Assembly: GCF_030651915.1 (NCBI RefSeq)
Contig: NZ_JAUSBV010000008.1
Span: forward strand, 248,001-312,000
DNA from: Parvibaculum sp.
GTDB taxonomy: Bacteria; Pseudomonadota; Alphaproteobacteria; Parvibaculales; Parvibaculaceae
Direction: 5' to 3'
Length of the DNA stretch: 64,000 nucleotides
Part shown: positions 1 through 9,451 of the stretch, piece after piece
Position numbering within the stretch: position 1 is the first letter of the stretch
Layout: each line of letters opens with the position of its first letter
Notes under the pieces: model-generated
Seen by the model: only the letters and a program-made list of their open reading frames with translations
Database searches by the model: none
What the model was told of the DNA's origin: nothing
Position numbers and translations under genes: made by a program

Positions 1-620
1 CTGTACCGCACCCTGCTGGGCAACGACGGCGCCGATCAGAAAGGTCAGCAGACAGACCAGCGGCAACGCGTCGAAACCGGCCTTCTCCATGTGATGCATG
101 AAGGGAACGATGCGAAATCGACTCGGATGGACGATGGTGCGGCCGGCGGTGACGACAACGGCACCGACGAAACCGAGCATGCCCAGCGCCTCGCCGCCAA
201 TGGCGCGCACCGCCTCGCCGACCCGGCCGGTGAACTCGATATAAAGCGGCTGCGAAAGATGGATGACGGGTTCGGGCACGCCGCCCCGGCCGATCTTGTC
301 GATCAGGATGCGCTGGGCCTCGCTGATGTTCTTGAGATCGACCGCCAGTCCGCCCGCCCGCAGGAACGTCGCCGTGCGCGCCAGCACGCAGGCGCCCGCC
401 GTGTCGAAACGGCTGATATCCGTGAAATCGATTTCGGCGCGCCGGGCCTCCGGCGGCGCGGCCAGCAGCTTGCGCAATTGCCGGTCGATCGGATCGAGAT
501 GGACAATCGACCAGTCGCCCGCCGCCACGATGCGCAAGGTCCCGGCCTCGACGCCGATCGTGCAGGACGCTGGCGTCGCGGCATCCGGCTCCCGTCCTGC
601 TGAATTATGCGTCCCGGCCA
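1..620 (-). CDS. MlaE-family ABC transporter permease with N-terminal STAS-like domain (partial, runs off left edge; 5' end uncertain)
   Basis: Minus-strand translation reads ...IDFTDISRFDTAGACVLARTATFLRAGGLAVDL... (STAS-like) then ...GFVGAVVVTAGRTIVHPSRFRIVPFMHHMEKAGFDALPLVCLLTFLIGAVVAQQGAVQ (MlaE permease). Not in the ORF track because it is truncated. Confidence 0.8.
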
Positions 621-817
621 AACCGCCCCCAAAATCCGCCCCGCACCCGTCGATTGACGCACTGTGCCCCCGGGCCCGGCCGACGGCAAGCAATCCCACA
701 CGGGCCTTGCGCGCGCGCGTGCCGCATGGATTTGCCGGCACCGCCGGGCTAGTTTCCTGCTCTGTCCCGGCGGCAGCCGGGCTCAATCCCGGTCCCGACC
801 TTCAGAAAGGTGTTCCC

Positions 818-1216
818 ATGCGTGGTTTCTATGCAGGTTTGACGGCAATCGGTCTGGCGCTTTCGCTGCCGGGCGCGGCGCTCGCCGAGGAGGCCGATCT
901 CGCCGCCGGTGAGAAGCTCTTTGCCCGCTGCAAGGCCTGCCACACGCTCGATGAGGGCGGCAAGAACGGCATCGGCCCCAATCTGCACGGCATTTTCGGC
1001 AGCACGGCCGGAACGCGCGAAGGCGTCACCTATTCCAAGGCCATGAAGGCCAAGGGCGAGGAAGGCCTGGTCTGGACCGATGAAACGCTCTCGACCTATC
1101 TCGAGCGCCCGGCGGCGATGGTGAAGGGCACCAACATGGCTTTTCCCGGCCTGAAAAAGCCCGAGGAACGCGCCAGCCTGATCGCCTATCTGAAGCGCGA
1201 GACCGACGCCGAATAA
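818..1216 (+). CDS. Secreted class I c-type cytochrome (cytochrome c2-like)
   Basis: Signal peptide MRGFYAGLTAIGLALSLPGAALA, haem motif CKACH, GPNLHGIFG and MAFPG. The ATG at 818 is preferred over the long ORF start at 263. Confidence 0.92.
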   Translation: MRGFYAGLTAIGLALSLPGAALAEEADLAAGEKLFARCKACHTLDEGGKNGIGPNLHGIFGSTAGTREGVTYSKAMKAKGEEGLVWTDETLSTYLERPAAMVKGTNMAFPGLKKPEERASLIAYLKRETDAE

Positions 1217-1393
1217 ACTTCCACATATCGCCATAATTAAGGCGCGCCCGCGCCGGCCCGGCGCTGGAACGAATGCTGCAGCAAAAGCAGTAGCGGCATC
1301 CGTCTTTGTCCCGTAACAAGACAAGGGCGGGGTCGAAAGTTTCAATATGGGGCACCCGTTCCGGCATTTTCCCCGGGGCGGTCGCAGTGAGAC

Positions 1394-3658
1394 ATGAATC
1401 CGACGCCTGCATTCCGCAGACTTTCCGCAATCCTGCCGGGCCTTGTGCTTGTGCTGGGGCTCGCCGTTGCGATCTACGATCCGCGCGGCATGGGCAGTTT
1501 CCTGCAGAATCAGGTCTTCGATCTCTATCAGCAAATCCTGCCGCGCGAAGCGGCACCGGCCGGCCCGCATGCCGTCTATGTCGACATCGACGCCGAAACG
1601 GCCAAGCGCTTCGGCGCATGGCCCTGGCCGCGCAAGCGGCTGGCCCAGCTTGTCGAGCGCGTGCGCGAGGGCGGCGCCACCGCCATCCTGATCGACGCAG
1701 CCCTGTCCGAGCCGGATCCGACCGCCATCCGCGAACTGATGCAACTCTGGGCGCCGCTGCCGGCCGGGGGCGACTTCGCCGGCCTCGCGGGCGCGCTGCA
1801 AAGCCTTCCCGATCATGACCGCGAACTGGCGGCCCAGTTGCGCGCGACGCAGGCCGTCGTTTCCTTCGTGCCGGGAAAGACCGCCTTCGACGGACAGCAC
1901 ATGCCGGCCCGCCCCGCATCGATCGTGCCGCAAGGCGGCGAACCGCGGCACTATATGCATGAATACAAGACCTGGCGCCCGACGCTCGCGCCCTTCGAGG
2001 TCGCCGCCCGCGGCGTCGGCGCGAGCCTGCCGGGTGACGCCGCCACCGGCATCCGGGTGCGCGATCTGCCCCTGCTGGTCAATCTGGACGGCACGCTCTA
2101 TCCCTCCAATGTGCTCGAAACACTGCGCGTGGCGCGCAACGGCAGCGGCTATCGCGCCATTGTCGCCGCGCCCGAATACGGCTTCTCCTTCGAGATGGAG
2201 CCCGGCCTCGAGCGCGTCGAAATCGGCGACACGCCCCTCGTCGCGCAGACGACCAGGGATGGCAGGCTCCGGCTTTATTTCGGCCGCGACGACACACGCA
2301 GCGCCGTGCCGGCCTGGAAGATGCTCGACCGCTCGGCCGATGTGCCGTCGCTCGAAGGACGCATCGCCGTGATCGGCGTCTCGGCGAACGGCGTCGAACG
2401 GATGTTCGACACGCCGGCCGGAACCGCGCTCGCCTCCGGCGCCATCGCCGCCAGCGCCATCGACCAGATCGCCGGCGGCCATTTTCTGGTCCGTCCGGGC
2501 TGGGCGGCCAGTGCCGAACAGCTCACCATTTTCCTCGGCGGCATCTTCGTCATTCTCGTCGTGCGCCGCTTCCGCCTTCGCTGGGGCTTCACACTGACGC
2601 TGCTGCTGATCGCCGGCAGCGCCTACGGGTCCTGGTGGGCATTCGAAACGCATCGCTGGCTGCTCGACCCGGCGCTGGGCGCCGTGACGCTGCTGCTCGC
2701 CTGCTTCACCTGCGCGCTGATGACGCGGCTGCATACCGAGGACGAAATCCGCTTCGTCGAGACGCAGTTCGGCCGCCGTCTCTCCTCATCGGGCCTTGCC
2801 CGCATGAAGGCCAATCCGCGCCTCATCCGCGCCGAGGGCACGCTGCGCGACGTATCCTCCGTTGTCGCGGGCCTGCGCGGATTCAACATCATCGCCGACC
2901 GCTATCTCGAAGATCCAACGGCCTATGCCGATATTCTCAATCGCTTCTTCTCGCCGATGACCAAGATCGTGCAGGACCGCAACGGCATGGTGGATCGCGG
3001 CGTCGGCGACACGCTTTTTGCGGTCTGGAATGCGCCGCTCGATGTCTCCGACCACGCCTCCAAGGGCTGCGATGCCGCCTTGCGCATGGTCGAGAACCTG
3101 GAAGCACTGAACGAATTCCTCGAAGAGGATGCGTTTCGCCAGCATCTGAGCCATGTGCCGCTGAGCCTGTCGATCGGCATCGACACGGGCACCGCGATCA
3201 CGGGCAATATGGGCGCCGTCCAGCGCTTCGACTATGGCGTACTCGGTGAGCCGGTCAGCTTCGCGGCCTATCTGCAACGGAACGCGCGCCATTATGGCCC
3301 GGCGATCATCGTCGGCGAAGGCACGCAGCGCAGCGTCGGCGGCCGTTATGCCCTGCTTGAGATCGACCTTGTGTCGACGCCGCGCCACCCGGAAGGCCGC
3401 CGCGTCTATGCGCTGCTCGGCGATCCGATCATGCGGGCCAATCCGAAATTTCGCGCGCTGCAGGAAGCGCATGCGCTGATCTTCTCGGCCTATCGCAGCC
3501 AGCGCTGGGCCGAGGCGCGGGCCGCCATCGCCGAATGCCGCAAGCTCAATGGCGCGATCCCGACGCTCTACGACTTCTACGAAGCGCGCATCGCCGGCTA
3601 TGAGGCAAACCCGCCCGGTCCGCACTGGAACGGCGCCTTTTTTGCCGGTCGCGTCTAG
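1394..3658 (+). CDS. CHASE2 domain membrane protein with C-terminal class III nucleotide cyclase-like domain
   Basis: N-terminal TM and CHASE2-like extracytoplasmic region (YVDIDAETAKRFGAWPWPR), three TM helices near 2500-2720, then a cyclase-like domain (LRGFNIIAD...VDRGVGDTLFAVWNAP...FDYGVLGEP). Confidence 0.85.
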   Translation: MNPTPAFRRLSAILPGLVLVLGLAVAIYDPRGMGSFLQNQVFDLYQQILPREAAPAGPHAVYVDIDAETAKRFGAWPWPRKRLAQLVERVREGGATAILIDAALSEPDPTAIRELMQLWAPLPAGGDFAGLAGALQSLPDHDRELAAQLRATQAVVSFVPGKTAFDGQHMPARPASIVPQGGEPRHYMHEYKTWRPTLAPFEVAARGVGASLPGDAATGIRVRDLPLLVNLDGTLYPSNVLETLRVARNGSGYRAIVAAPEYGFSFEMEPGLERVEIGDTPLVAQTTRDGRLRLYFGRDDTRSAVPAWKMLDRSADVPSLEGRIAVIGVSANGVERMFDTPAGTALASGAIAASAIDQIAGGHFLVRPGWAASAEQLTIFLGGIFVILVVRRFRLRWGFTLTLLLIAGSAYGSWWAFETHRWLLDPALGAVTLLLACFTCALMTRLHTEDEIRFVETQFGRRLSSSGLARMKANPRLIRAEGTLRDVSSVVAGLRGFNIIADRYLEDPTAYADILNRFFSPMTKIVQDRNGMVDRGVGDTLFAVWNAPLDVSDHASKGCDAALRMVENLEALNEFLEEDAFRQHLSHVPLSLSIGIDTGTAITGNMGAVQRFDYGVLGEPVSFAAYLQRNARHYGPAIIVGEGTQRSVGGRYALLEIDLVSTPRHPEGRRVYALLGDPIMRANPKFRALQEAHALIFSAYRSQRWAEARAAIAECRKLNGAIPTLYDFYEARIAGYEANPPGPHWNGAFFAGRV

Positions 3659-3751
3659 GGAGCGGCTGTCCCAATACGGGGCTTGGCGGCAAGACGCTGC
3701 CGCGCCATGATCGCGCTCCGATTCCAGCACGCAACGAGGCCGCCCCTTTCC

Positions 3752-4735
3752 ATGCGCGAGATCGACGTCGACATCGAATCCTGGCCGATCGCGGGCGCCT
3801 TCACGATTTCGCGCGGTTCTAAAACCGAAGCCCGCGTCATCGTCGTGAAGCTGCGCGAAAGCGGGGCGACGGGACGCGGCGAATGCGTGCCCTATGCGCG
3901 CTACGGCGAAACCGAAAAAGACACGCTGGCCGCGATCCGCGCCCTGCAGCCTCAGATTTCCGACGGGCTGACGCGCGAGGATCTGCAACGCGCCATGCCA
4001 CGTGGCGCGGCGCGTAATGCCATCGATTGCGCGATGTGGGACCTCGAGGCGCGGCAGGCGCAATGCCCAGTCTGGAAACTGGCCGGCCTCGACGAACCGA
4101 AACCCGTGACCACCGCCTACACACTGACCCTTGCCGCACCGGACGCGATGCGCGAGGCCGCGCGCGAAAACGCGCACCGCCCGCTGCTGAAGCTGAAACT
4201 TGGCGGCGGGACGGACGATATCGCCCGCGTCGAAGCGGTGCGCAAAGGCGCGCCCAATGCGACGCTGATCGTCGATGCCAATGAAGGCTGGACGGCCGAC
4301 GACGTGATGCCGATGGCGCGCGAACTGGCGCGGCTCGGCGTCGCGCTGATCGAGCAGCCGCTGCCGGCAAAGGACGACGAAGCATTGCGCGACATCAGCA
4401 GCCCGGTGCCGCTCTGCGCCGACGAAAGCGCGCATGGCCTTGAAGGCATGAAGCGGCTTGTCGGCCTCTACGATTTCATCAACGTCAAGCTCGACAAGAC
4501 CGGCGGCCTGACCGAAGCCTTGTCGGTGGTGCGCTGTGCGAAGCTGCGCAAGCTGCGCGTGATGGTGGGCTGTATGGTGGCGACGTCGCTGGCCATGGCA
4601 CCGGCCATGCTGATCGCGCAAAAGGCCGACTATGTCGACCTCGACGGGCCGCTGCTGCTGACCAAAGACCGCGCGCCGGGCCTGCGCTACGAGGGCAGCA
4701 CCGTCCATCCGCCGGAACGAGAGCTGTGGGGCTAG
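3752..4735 (+). CDS. Dipeptide epimerase (enolase superfamily, L-Ala-D/L-Glu epimerase-like)
   Basis: LKLKLGG, VDANEGW, LIEQPLP, CADESAHG and NVKLDKTGGLTEAL motifs. Confidence 0.88.
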   Translation: MREIDVDIESWPIAGAFTISRGSKTEARVIVVKLRESGATGRGECVPYARYGETEKDTLAAIRALQPQISDGLTREDLQRAMPRGAARNAIDCAMWDLEARQAQCPVWKLAGLDEPKPVTTAYTLTLAAPDAMREAARENAHRPLLKLKLGGGTDDIARVEAVRKGAPNATLIVDANEGWTADDVMPMARELARLGVALIEQPLPAKDDEALRDISSPVPLCADESAHGLEGMKRLVGLYDFINVKLDKTGGLTEALSVVRCAKLRKLRVMVGCMVATSLAMAPAMLIAQKADYVDLDGPLLLTKDRAPGLRYEGSTVHPPERELWG

Positions 4736-5745
4736 ATCTCGAGGACGATCTTGCCGAAATGCGAGGCCCCCGCCATCAACCGCAATGCGTCCTGTGCTTC
4801 GTCGAGGCCAAACCGCTTGTCGATCACCGGGTGAATGTCGTTCTGTTCGATCGCGCGCGTCATATCCTCGAAATGGGCGCGGCTGCCGACCGTGACGCCG
4901 CTGATTTTGAGGTTCTGCGAAAAGATCGCAGCGACGTTTACGTCCTTGCTCAAGCCACTGAGAATGCCGATGACACCGACATGGCCGCCAACACGCGCCG
5001 CCATGATCGACTGCGGAAAGGTGTCCGCGCCGCCGACCTCGACCACGTGATCGACGCCGCGCCCACCGGTCAGCTTGCGCGCTTCCGTTGCCCAGTCGGG
5101 TGTCGTCTTGTAGTTGATGAAATCGTCGGCTCCGAGTTTCCCCGCGCGTTCGAGCTTTTCATCCGATGACGAGGTGACGATGACGCGCGCGCCGGCCGCC
5201 TTTGCGAACTGCAGCGCAAAAATCGAAACGCCACCGGTGCCTTGGACAAGCACCGTGTCGCCGGCTTTCATCCGCCCTTCGACCACCAGCGCGCGCCATG
5301 CGGTCAGCGCGGCGCAGGGAAGACAGGCGATTTCCTCATGGCTGAGATTGGCCGGCGCCTTCGACACGCCTTCGGCGGAGAGACACATATATTCCTGCGC
5401 GCAACCGTCGATCGGTCCGCCCAGCGCCGTGCTTCCGAGCGTTTCGGGCACCGGATCGCCGGACAGCCAGCCCTGAAAGAAACTCGGCGCCACGCGATCG
5501 CCGACCTTCAGGCGACGCACCCCCTCGCCCACTTCCACCACCTCGCCCGAGCCGTCCGAGAGCGGGACGAGCGGCAGCTTGTGACCGGGACCATAGGTTC
5601 CGCTGACGGTCGCGAGGTCGCGATAGTTGAGTGAGGCGGCTTTCATGCGGATGACAACCTGACCCGGGCCGGCCTTCGGAACGGGCCTGTCGGCAAGCTT
5701 CAGATTGTCGATGCCGTAGGCGCCTTGAATTTCCATCGCGCGCAT
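4732..5745 (-). CDS. NAD(P)-dependent, zinc-type alcohol dehydrogenase / quinone reductase-like (MDR family)
   Basis: GDRVAPSF, VQGTGGVSIFALQFAKAAGARVIVTSSSDEKLERAGKLGADDFINY; ends overlapping the convergent epimerase by 4 bp. Confidence 0.87.
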   Translation of the reverse strand: MRAMEIQGAYGIDNLKLADRPVPKAGPGQVVIRMKAASLNYRDLATVSGTYGPGHKLPLVPLSDGSGEVVEVGEGVRRLKVGDRVAPSFFQGWLSGDPVPETLGSTALGGPIDGCAQEYMCLSAEGVSKAPANLSHEEIACLPCAALTAWRALVVEGRMKAGDTVLVQGTGGVSIFALQFAKAAGARVIVTSSSDEKLERAGKLGADDFINYKTTPDWATEARKLTGGRGVDHVVEVGGADTFPQSIMAARVGGHVGVIGILSGLSKDVNVAAIFSQNLKISGVTVGSRAHFEDMTRAIEQNDIHPVIDKRFGLDEAQDALRLMAGASHFGKIVLEI

Positions 5746-5838
5746 GTCGTTTTCTCCCGTTCATTGAATTTTGTTGCTGCAATAACTGGCGCAGAAAAAG
5801 CGGATGTCAAACGGAAGCGATTTGACGCAAGGTCCGGC

Positions 5839-6696
5839 TCAGCGAGGGGTATCGCCCCTGATCTGCGTGCGATGCATGACGCGGCGCTCGCGCCCGTCGA
5901 AACCGTCGCGGCGGTGAATCGCACAGCGATTGTCCCAGATGAGGAGATCGCCGACCGCCCATTGATGCGTCCACGAAAATTCCGGTTTCGCGCAATGCGC
6001 CCACAAGCGGTCGAGAAGTTGCTCGCTTTGCTCGACGGGAAGTCCCTCGAGATAACCGTTGAGACGGCGGCCGAGATAAAGCGCCTTGCCGCCGGTCGCC
6101 GGATGGGTGCGGATCGCCGGATGCTTCGCGCCGGGTGCTGTGCGCACATCGATAACGGCGTCGGCGCCGGCGCGCAACTCGCCGACGCTGGTGGTGCTGG
6201 CGTCGTGATTGCAGATGCGGCCCTCGATAGCGGTACGCAAATCGGCAGGTAGCGTTTCGAGCGCCTTGTACATATTGGCAAAACTCGTGTCGCCGCCGGT
6301 TTTCGGAATTTCGAGCGAATAAAGCACGCTCGCCATCGGCGGCGCCGACACGTAGGACATATCGGTGTGCCACTCGGCTTCCTTATCGCCGAGCGCCCCG
6401 ATGGGTTTGCCGTTTTCGAGCACGTTGGAGATGATCCAGATTTCCGGTCGCGACTTTTCCTGACCGCCCGCCATGTCGGTGGCGCTGGCGGGCGCGATGT
6501 CGAGCTCGCCGAAATGCCGAGAGAACCGGATCAGGTCGTCATCGGAAAGTTTCTGGCCGCGGAAGAGCAGAACGATGTGGTCGTACCAGGCCTGCTGGAT
6601 CGCCATGAAAGCATCGCCCGTCAACGGCTTCGACAGGTCGACGCCGCGAACCTCAGCACCCAGGGCGTGTCGGCTCGGAATGATCTCGATGCTCAT
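5839..6696 (-). CDS. TauD/TfdA-family Fe(II)/2-oxoglutarate dioxygenase
   Basis: EWHTDMSY (HxD), TSFANMYKALETLP, WDNRCAIHRRDGFDGRERRVMHRTQIRGDTP. Confidence 0.92.
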   Translation of the reverse strand: MSIEIIPSRHALGAEVRGVDLSKPLTGDAFMAIQQAWYDHIVLLFRGQKLSDDDLIRFSRHFGELDIAPASATDMAGGQEKSRPEIWIISNVLENGKPIGALGDKEAEWHTDMSYVSAPPMASVLYSLEIPKTGGDTSFANMYKALETLPADLRTAIEGRICNHDASTTSVGELRAGADAVIDVRTAPGAKHPAIRTHPATGGKALYLGRRLNGYLEGLPVEQSEQLLDRLWAHCAKPEFSWTHQWAVGDLLIWDNRCAIHRRDGFDGRERRVMHRTQIRGDTPR

Positions 6697-7900
6697 CTTC
6701 TTCCTCTGTTTCCTCGATCAGCGTACCGCCATCCCAGCGCGCCGCAACATAGAGTGCGCCCACAAGACCCAGCGCACCCGCCGCCGCCGACAGCAGATAG
6801 GCCTGCCCACCGTATGCCTGATAGAGCGGCCCGGCAGCCAGCGTCATCGCGCCCATGATAACGCCGGAGGACAGCGCGCCGTAAAGACTTTGTGCGGTCG
6901 CCGCCAGCGACTTCGGCGCCGCCGCCGCCACGAAATACATGGCCCCGAGATGCGCCGCGCAAAAGGTCAGCGCATGGAGAATTTGCAGGCCGAACAATGC
7001 CCAGAGCGGCGGATCGAAAGCCGTGAACGTCCAGCGGAGCATAGCCGCGCCCGCCCCCAGGATCAGCAGCGATGCAGGGCTGAACCGCTTGAGCACCCGC
7101 GCCGAGAAGGCAAAAAGGATGATTTCGGCAATAACGCCGACCGCCCACAGGACGCCGATCAGGTTTTCGCCATAGCCGAGTTGCTGCCAGTTCAGCGTGC
7201 CGAAGGCGTAGTAGACCGCATGGGTCGACTGGACGAGGCTCGCCGTCACCAGTCCAACCAGGAAGACCGGGTGGCGGATAATCGCCAGCGACGCCATGAA
7301 CTGGCCGCCCGGCCGCCGCCGCCGCTTGCGGACTGGCCGTTCCTTAACCAGCAGATGCGCGCCGCCAAGGCCGATGGCGATGGAACCGATCATGCAGGCA
7401 ATGACGATCGAGGCCGGGTTCCATTCGAGAAGCCAGCCGCCGCCGGTCGCCGCGAAGATGAAGGTGATCGAGCACCAGAGCCGGACGCGGCCGTAATCGA
7501 CGCCCTGCTCCTGTGTCGCGCGCATGGCGATGGATTCAACCAGCGGCGTGACCGACGGCCAGAGACACATGAGCAAGGCGGCAACGAGGAAGATCGCCCA
7601 AAAGCTGTCGGTGAAGAGAAAGAGAGAAACGGTGGCCAGCGAGGCCCAGGAAAGCAGAATGGCGACCCCGCGCCGGTTCTCCCAGCGATCGGCAACAAAG
7701 GCGAAGACCGGGCCCGCCGCGATGCGCAGGAACATCGTCGTCGCCAACACCAGCGCGATGTCTTCGGACCCGAGCCCCTTCGACTTCAGCCATACCGGAA
7801 AAAACGGCATGTTGATGCCGCCGAACAGGCATAGCGAGCCATAGAAGATCGACAGGCGGACGGAGAGCGACATGATGCGCGGACTTCCCGATGGGAGCAC
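6653..7900 (-). CDS. MFS transporter (nucleoside-permease/PucC-like, MFS_1_like)
   Basis: About 12 hydrophobic segments; start SIFYGSLCLFGGINMPFFPVWLKSKGL; C-terminus overlaps the start of the dioxygenase gene. Confidence 0.87.
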   Translation of the reverse strand: MLPSGSPRIMSLSVRLSIFYGSLCLFGGINMPFFPVWLKSKGLGSEDIALVLATTMFLRIAAGPVFAFVADRWENRRGVAILLSWASLATVSLFLFTDSFWAIFLVAALLMCLWPSVTPLVESIAMRATQEQGVDYGRVRLWCSITFIFAATGGGWLLEWNPASIVIACMIGSIAIGLGGAHLLVKERPVRKRRRRPGGQFMASLAIIRHPVFLVGLVTASLVQSTHAVYYAFGTLNWQQLGYGENLIGVLWAVGVIAEIILFAFSARVLKRFSPASLLILGAGAAMLRWTFTAFDPPLWALFGLQILHALTFCAAHLGAMYFVAAAAPKSLAATAQSLYGALSSGVIMGAMTLAAGPLYQAYGGQAYLLSAAAGALGLVGALYVAARWDGGTLIEETEEEDEHRDHSEPTRPGC

Positions 7901-7958
7901 CCACTCATAGCGCGGCGGGCCACGCCTCGGGAAGCAGGATGTTTCAGACCCGCAGCAC

Positions 7959-8408
7959 TCAGCCGAGCGAGGGGAAAGTCAGCTTTCGGCGCTCCGTGGC
8001 AGCGACGAGATAATCCCAGATCCGCGCGTCAAGCGGCCCGGCCCAAGCTGCTTTCGACGTCTCGACATACGTCTGCAACTCAACCAGCAGCCCATTGAGC
8101 ACCGCATTGGCCGCATCGAGCGCCTTGACGCGCAACGAAGCGTCGCGGCTGGCCGCCGCATCGGCGAGCATGGCGCTCAAGGCCGCGTCCTCGATCAACT
8201 TCGCCGCCTCGGCAAAAAGCGCCCGCATTTCGGTGTTCTCGGCGACACGAATATCGGCGGCGCGGTCATGCTCCTCGGCCGTCATGAACATCATCATCGC
8301 CATGATGCCGACATTGCCCATCGAATATTCGGCGTTGAGGTGCGGCGCGACATCCATCAGCAACGTACCGAAAAAGCCCTGCATCACCAGATCGACATCG
8401 GGTTTCAT
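7959..8408 (-). CDS. Conserved hypothetical protein, coupled to the upstream phosphotransferase
   Basis: 149 aa MKPDVDLVMQGFFGTLLMDVAPHLNAEYSMGNVGIMAMMMFMTAEEHDRAAD...; 4-bp overlap with the stop of the 8405-9451 gene. Confidence 0.78.
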   Translation of the reverse strand: MKPDVDLVMQGFFGTLLMDVAPHLNAEYSMGNVGIMAMMMFMTAEEHDRAADIRVAENTEMRALFAEAAKLIEDAALSAMLADAAASRDASLRVKALDAANAVLNGLLVELQTYVETSKAAWAGPLDARIWDYLVAATERRKLTFPSLG

Positions 8409-9451
8409 CGACGGGCCTCCTTTGCGAAATCGGCAAGCCGTTTTGCCAGCACCCGGTTGTGAACATCGGTGCAGTACCAGCTCGAAAAGGCCAGAACGGG
8501 ATCGCGATTGGCGCCGGTCTGGTATTCCTTGCCGGCCGAAATCCAGATCGCAAGGCCCTTCAGCGAATTGAAAATCTCCCACCAGCGCATCCGGCCGGGG
8601 TCGATCGTCAATCCGCTTTCCTTTTCCCAGATCGCGAAAGCTTCATCGCGCGCGATCATGCCGCCGGGCCTGTCCGGCCGCTGAAACGCCCAGAGCGGAT
8701 CGGCCGCCCAGGCGACATCTTCGAGCGGGTCGCCGAGATGGCACATTTCCCAATCGAGGATGGCGCGGATCTCGCCTTCCGGATTGAAGAGGAAATTGCC
8801 GGTGCGGTAGTCGCCATGCACGACCGAAATTTTCGGCGGTGGCGGCGGCGGATTGCGCCGGAGCCAGCGGATGGCGGCGCGCGCGACCGGCTGCGGCGCC
8901 AGCTCGTCCTCGTCGATCACCTTTTCCCACTTGTCGAGTTCGCGCTTCCAGCATGCATCGGGCGCGATCGACCCCATGTTGGCGTCGAAGCCGATCTCCT
9001 TCGGGTCGGCGGCGGCGATGTGCCCGAGATGCGTCCAGAACTGACGCCCGAGCGTTTCGGCAAGCGCGCCGTAAGGTTCGGGATTGAAAGGCGAGCCCGC
9101 CGTGCAACCCTCGATCTGCTCCATGACGAAGAACGGCCGGTCGAGCCATTTGAGATCGGTTTCAAGATAAAGCGGCTCCGGCACCGGCAGCCCGGTCGGG
9201 TGGAACGCGCGATAGGCGTTGTATTCGACGTCGCGCTCGGTCTCGATCAGGCTTGCCACCGGATCGCGGCGCAGGATGAGCGGACGTGTCTTCCTGTTTC
9301 CGCCCTCGCGCCAACTGGCGCTCAGGCGGAAAGTCTCGCGGCTGGCGCCGCCATGAATGCGCGAAACGCCGCTGATCTCGATTTGCGACGCCTGCGGCAT
9401 CCTGTGCGCGAGATAGGCGGCGATGCGGGGTGCGAGATCGTCCATCGTCAT
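8405..9451 (-). CDS. Phosphotransferase family protein (APH/choline kinase-like)
   Basis: VVHGDYRTGNFLF and AILDWEMCHLGDPLEDVAW motifs. Confidence 0.92.
   Translation of the reverse strand: MTMDDLAPRIAAYLAHRMPQASQIEISGVSRIHGGASRETFRLSASWREGGNRKTRPLILRRDPVASLIETERDVEYNAYRAFHPTGLPVPEPLYLETDLKWLDRPFFVMEQIEGCTAGSPFNPEPYGALAETLGRQFWTHLGHIAAADPKEIGFDANMGSIAPDACWKRELDKWEKVIDEDELAPQPVARAAIRWLRRNPPPPPPKISVVHGDYRTGNFLFNPEGEIRAILDWEMCHLGDPLEDVAWAADPLWAFQRPDRPGGMIARDEAFAIWEKESGLTIDPGRMRWWEIFNSLKGLAIWISAGKEYQTGANRDPVLAFSSWYCTDVHNRVLAKRLADFAKEARR

Noticed and set aside
749-2734. 661-aa minus-strand ORF
   Set aside because: Antisense to cytochrome c and CHASE2 genes; Arg/Gly/Asp-rich high-GC shadow ORF with no recognisable domain.
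2786-4708. 640-aa minus-strand ORF
   Set aside because: Antisense shadow of the CHASE2 protein and epimerase; no family motifs.
6473-7834. 453-aa plus-strand ORF
   Set aside because: Antisense to the MFS gene; composition typical of a shadow frame.
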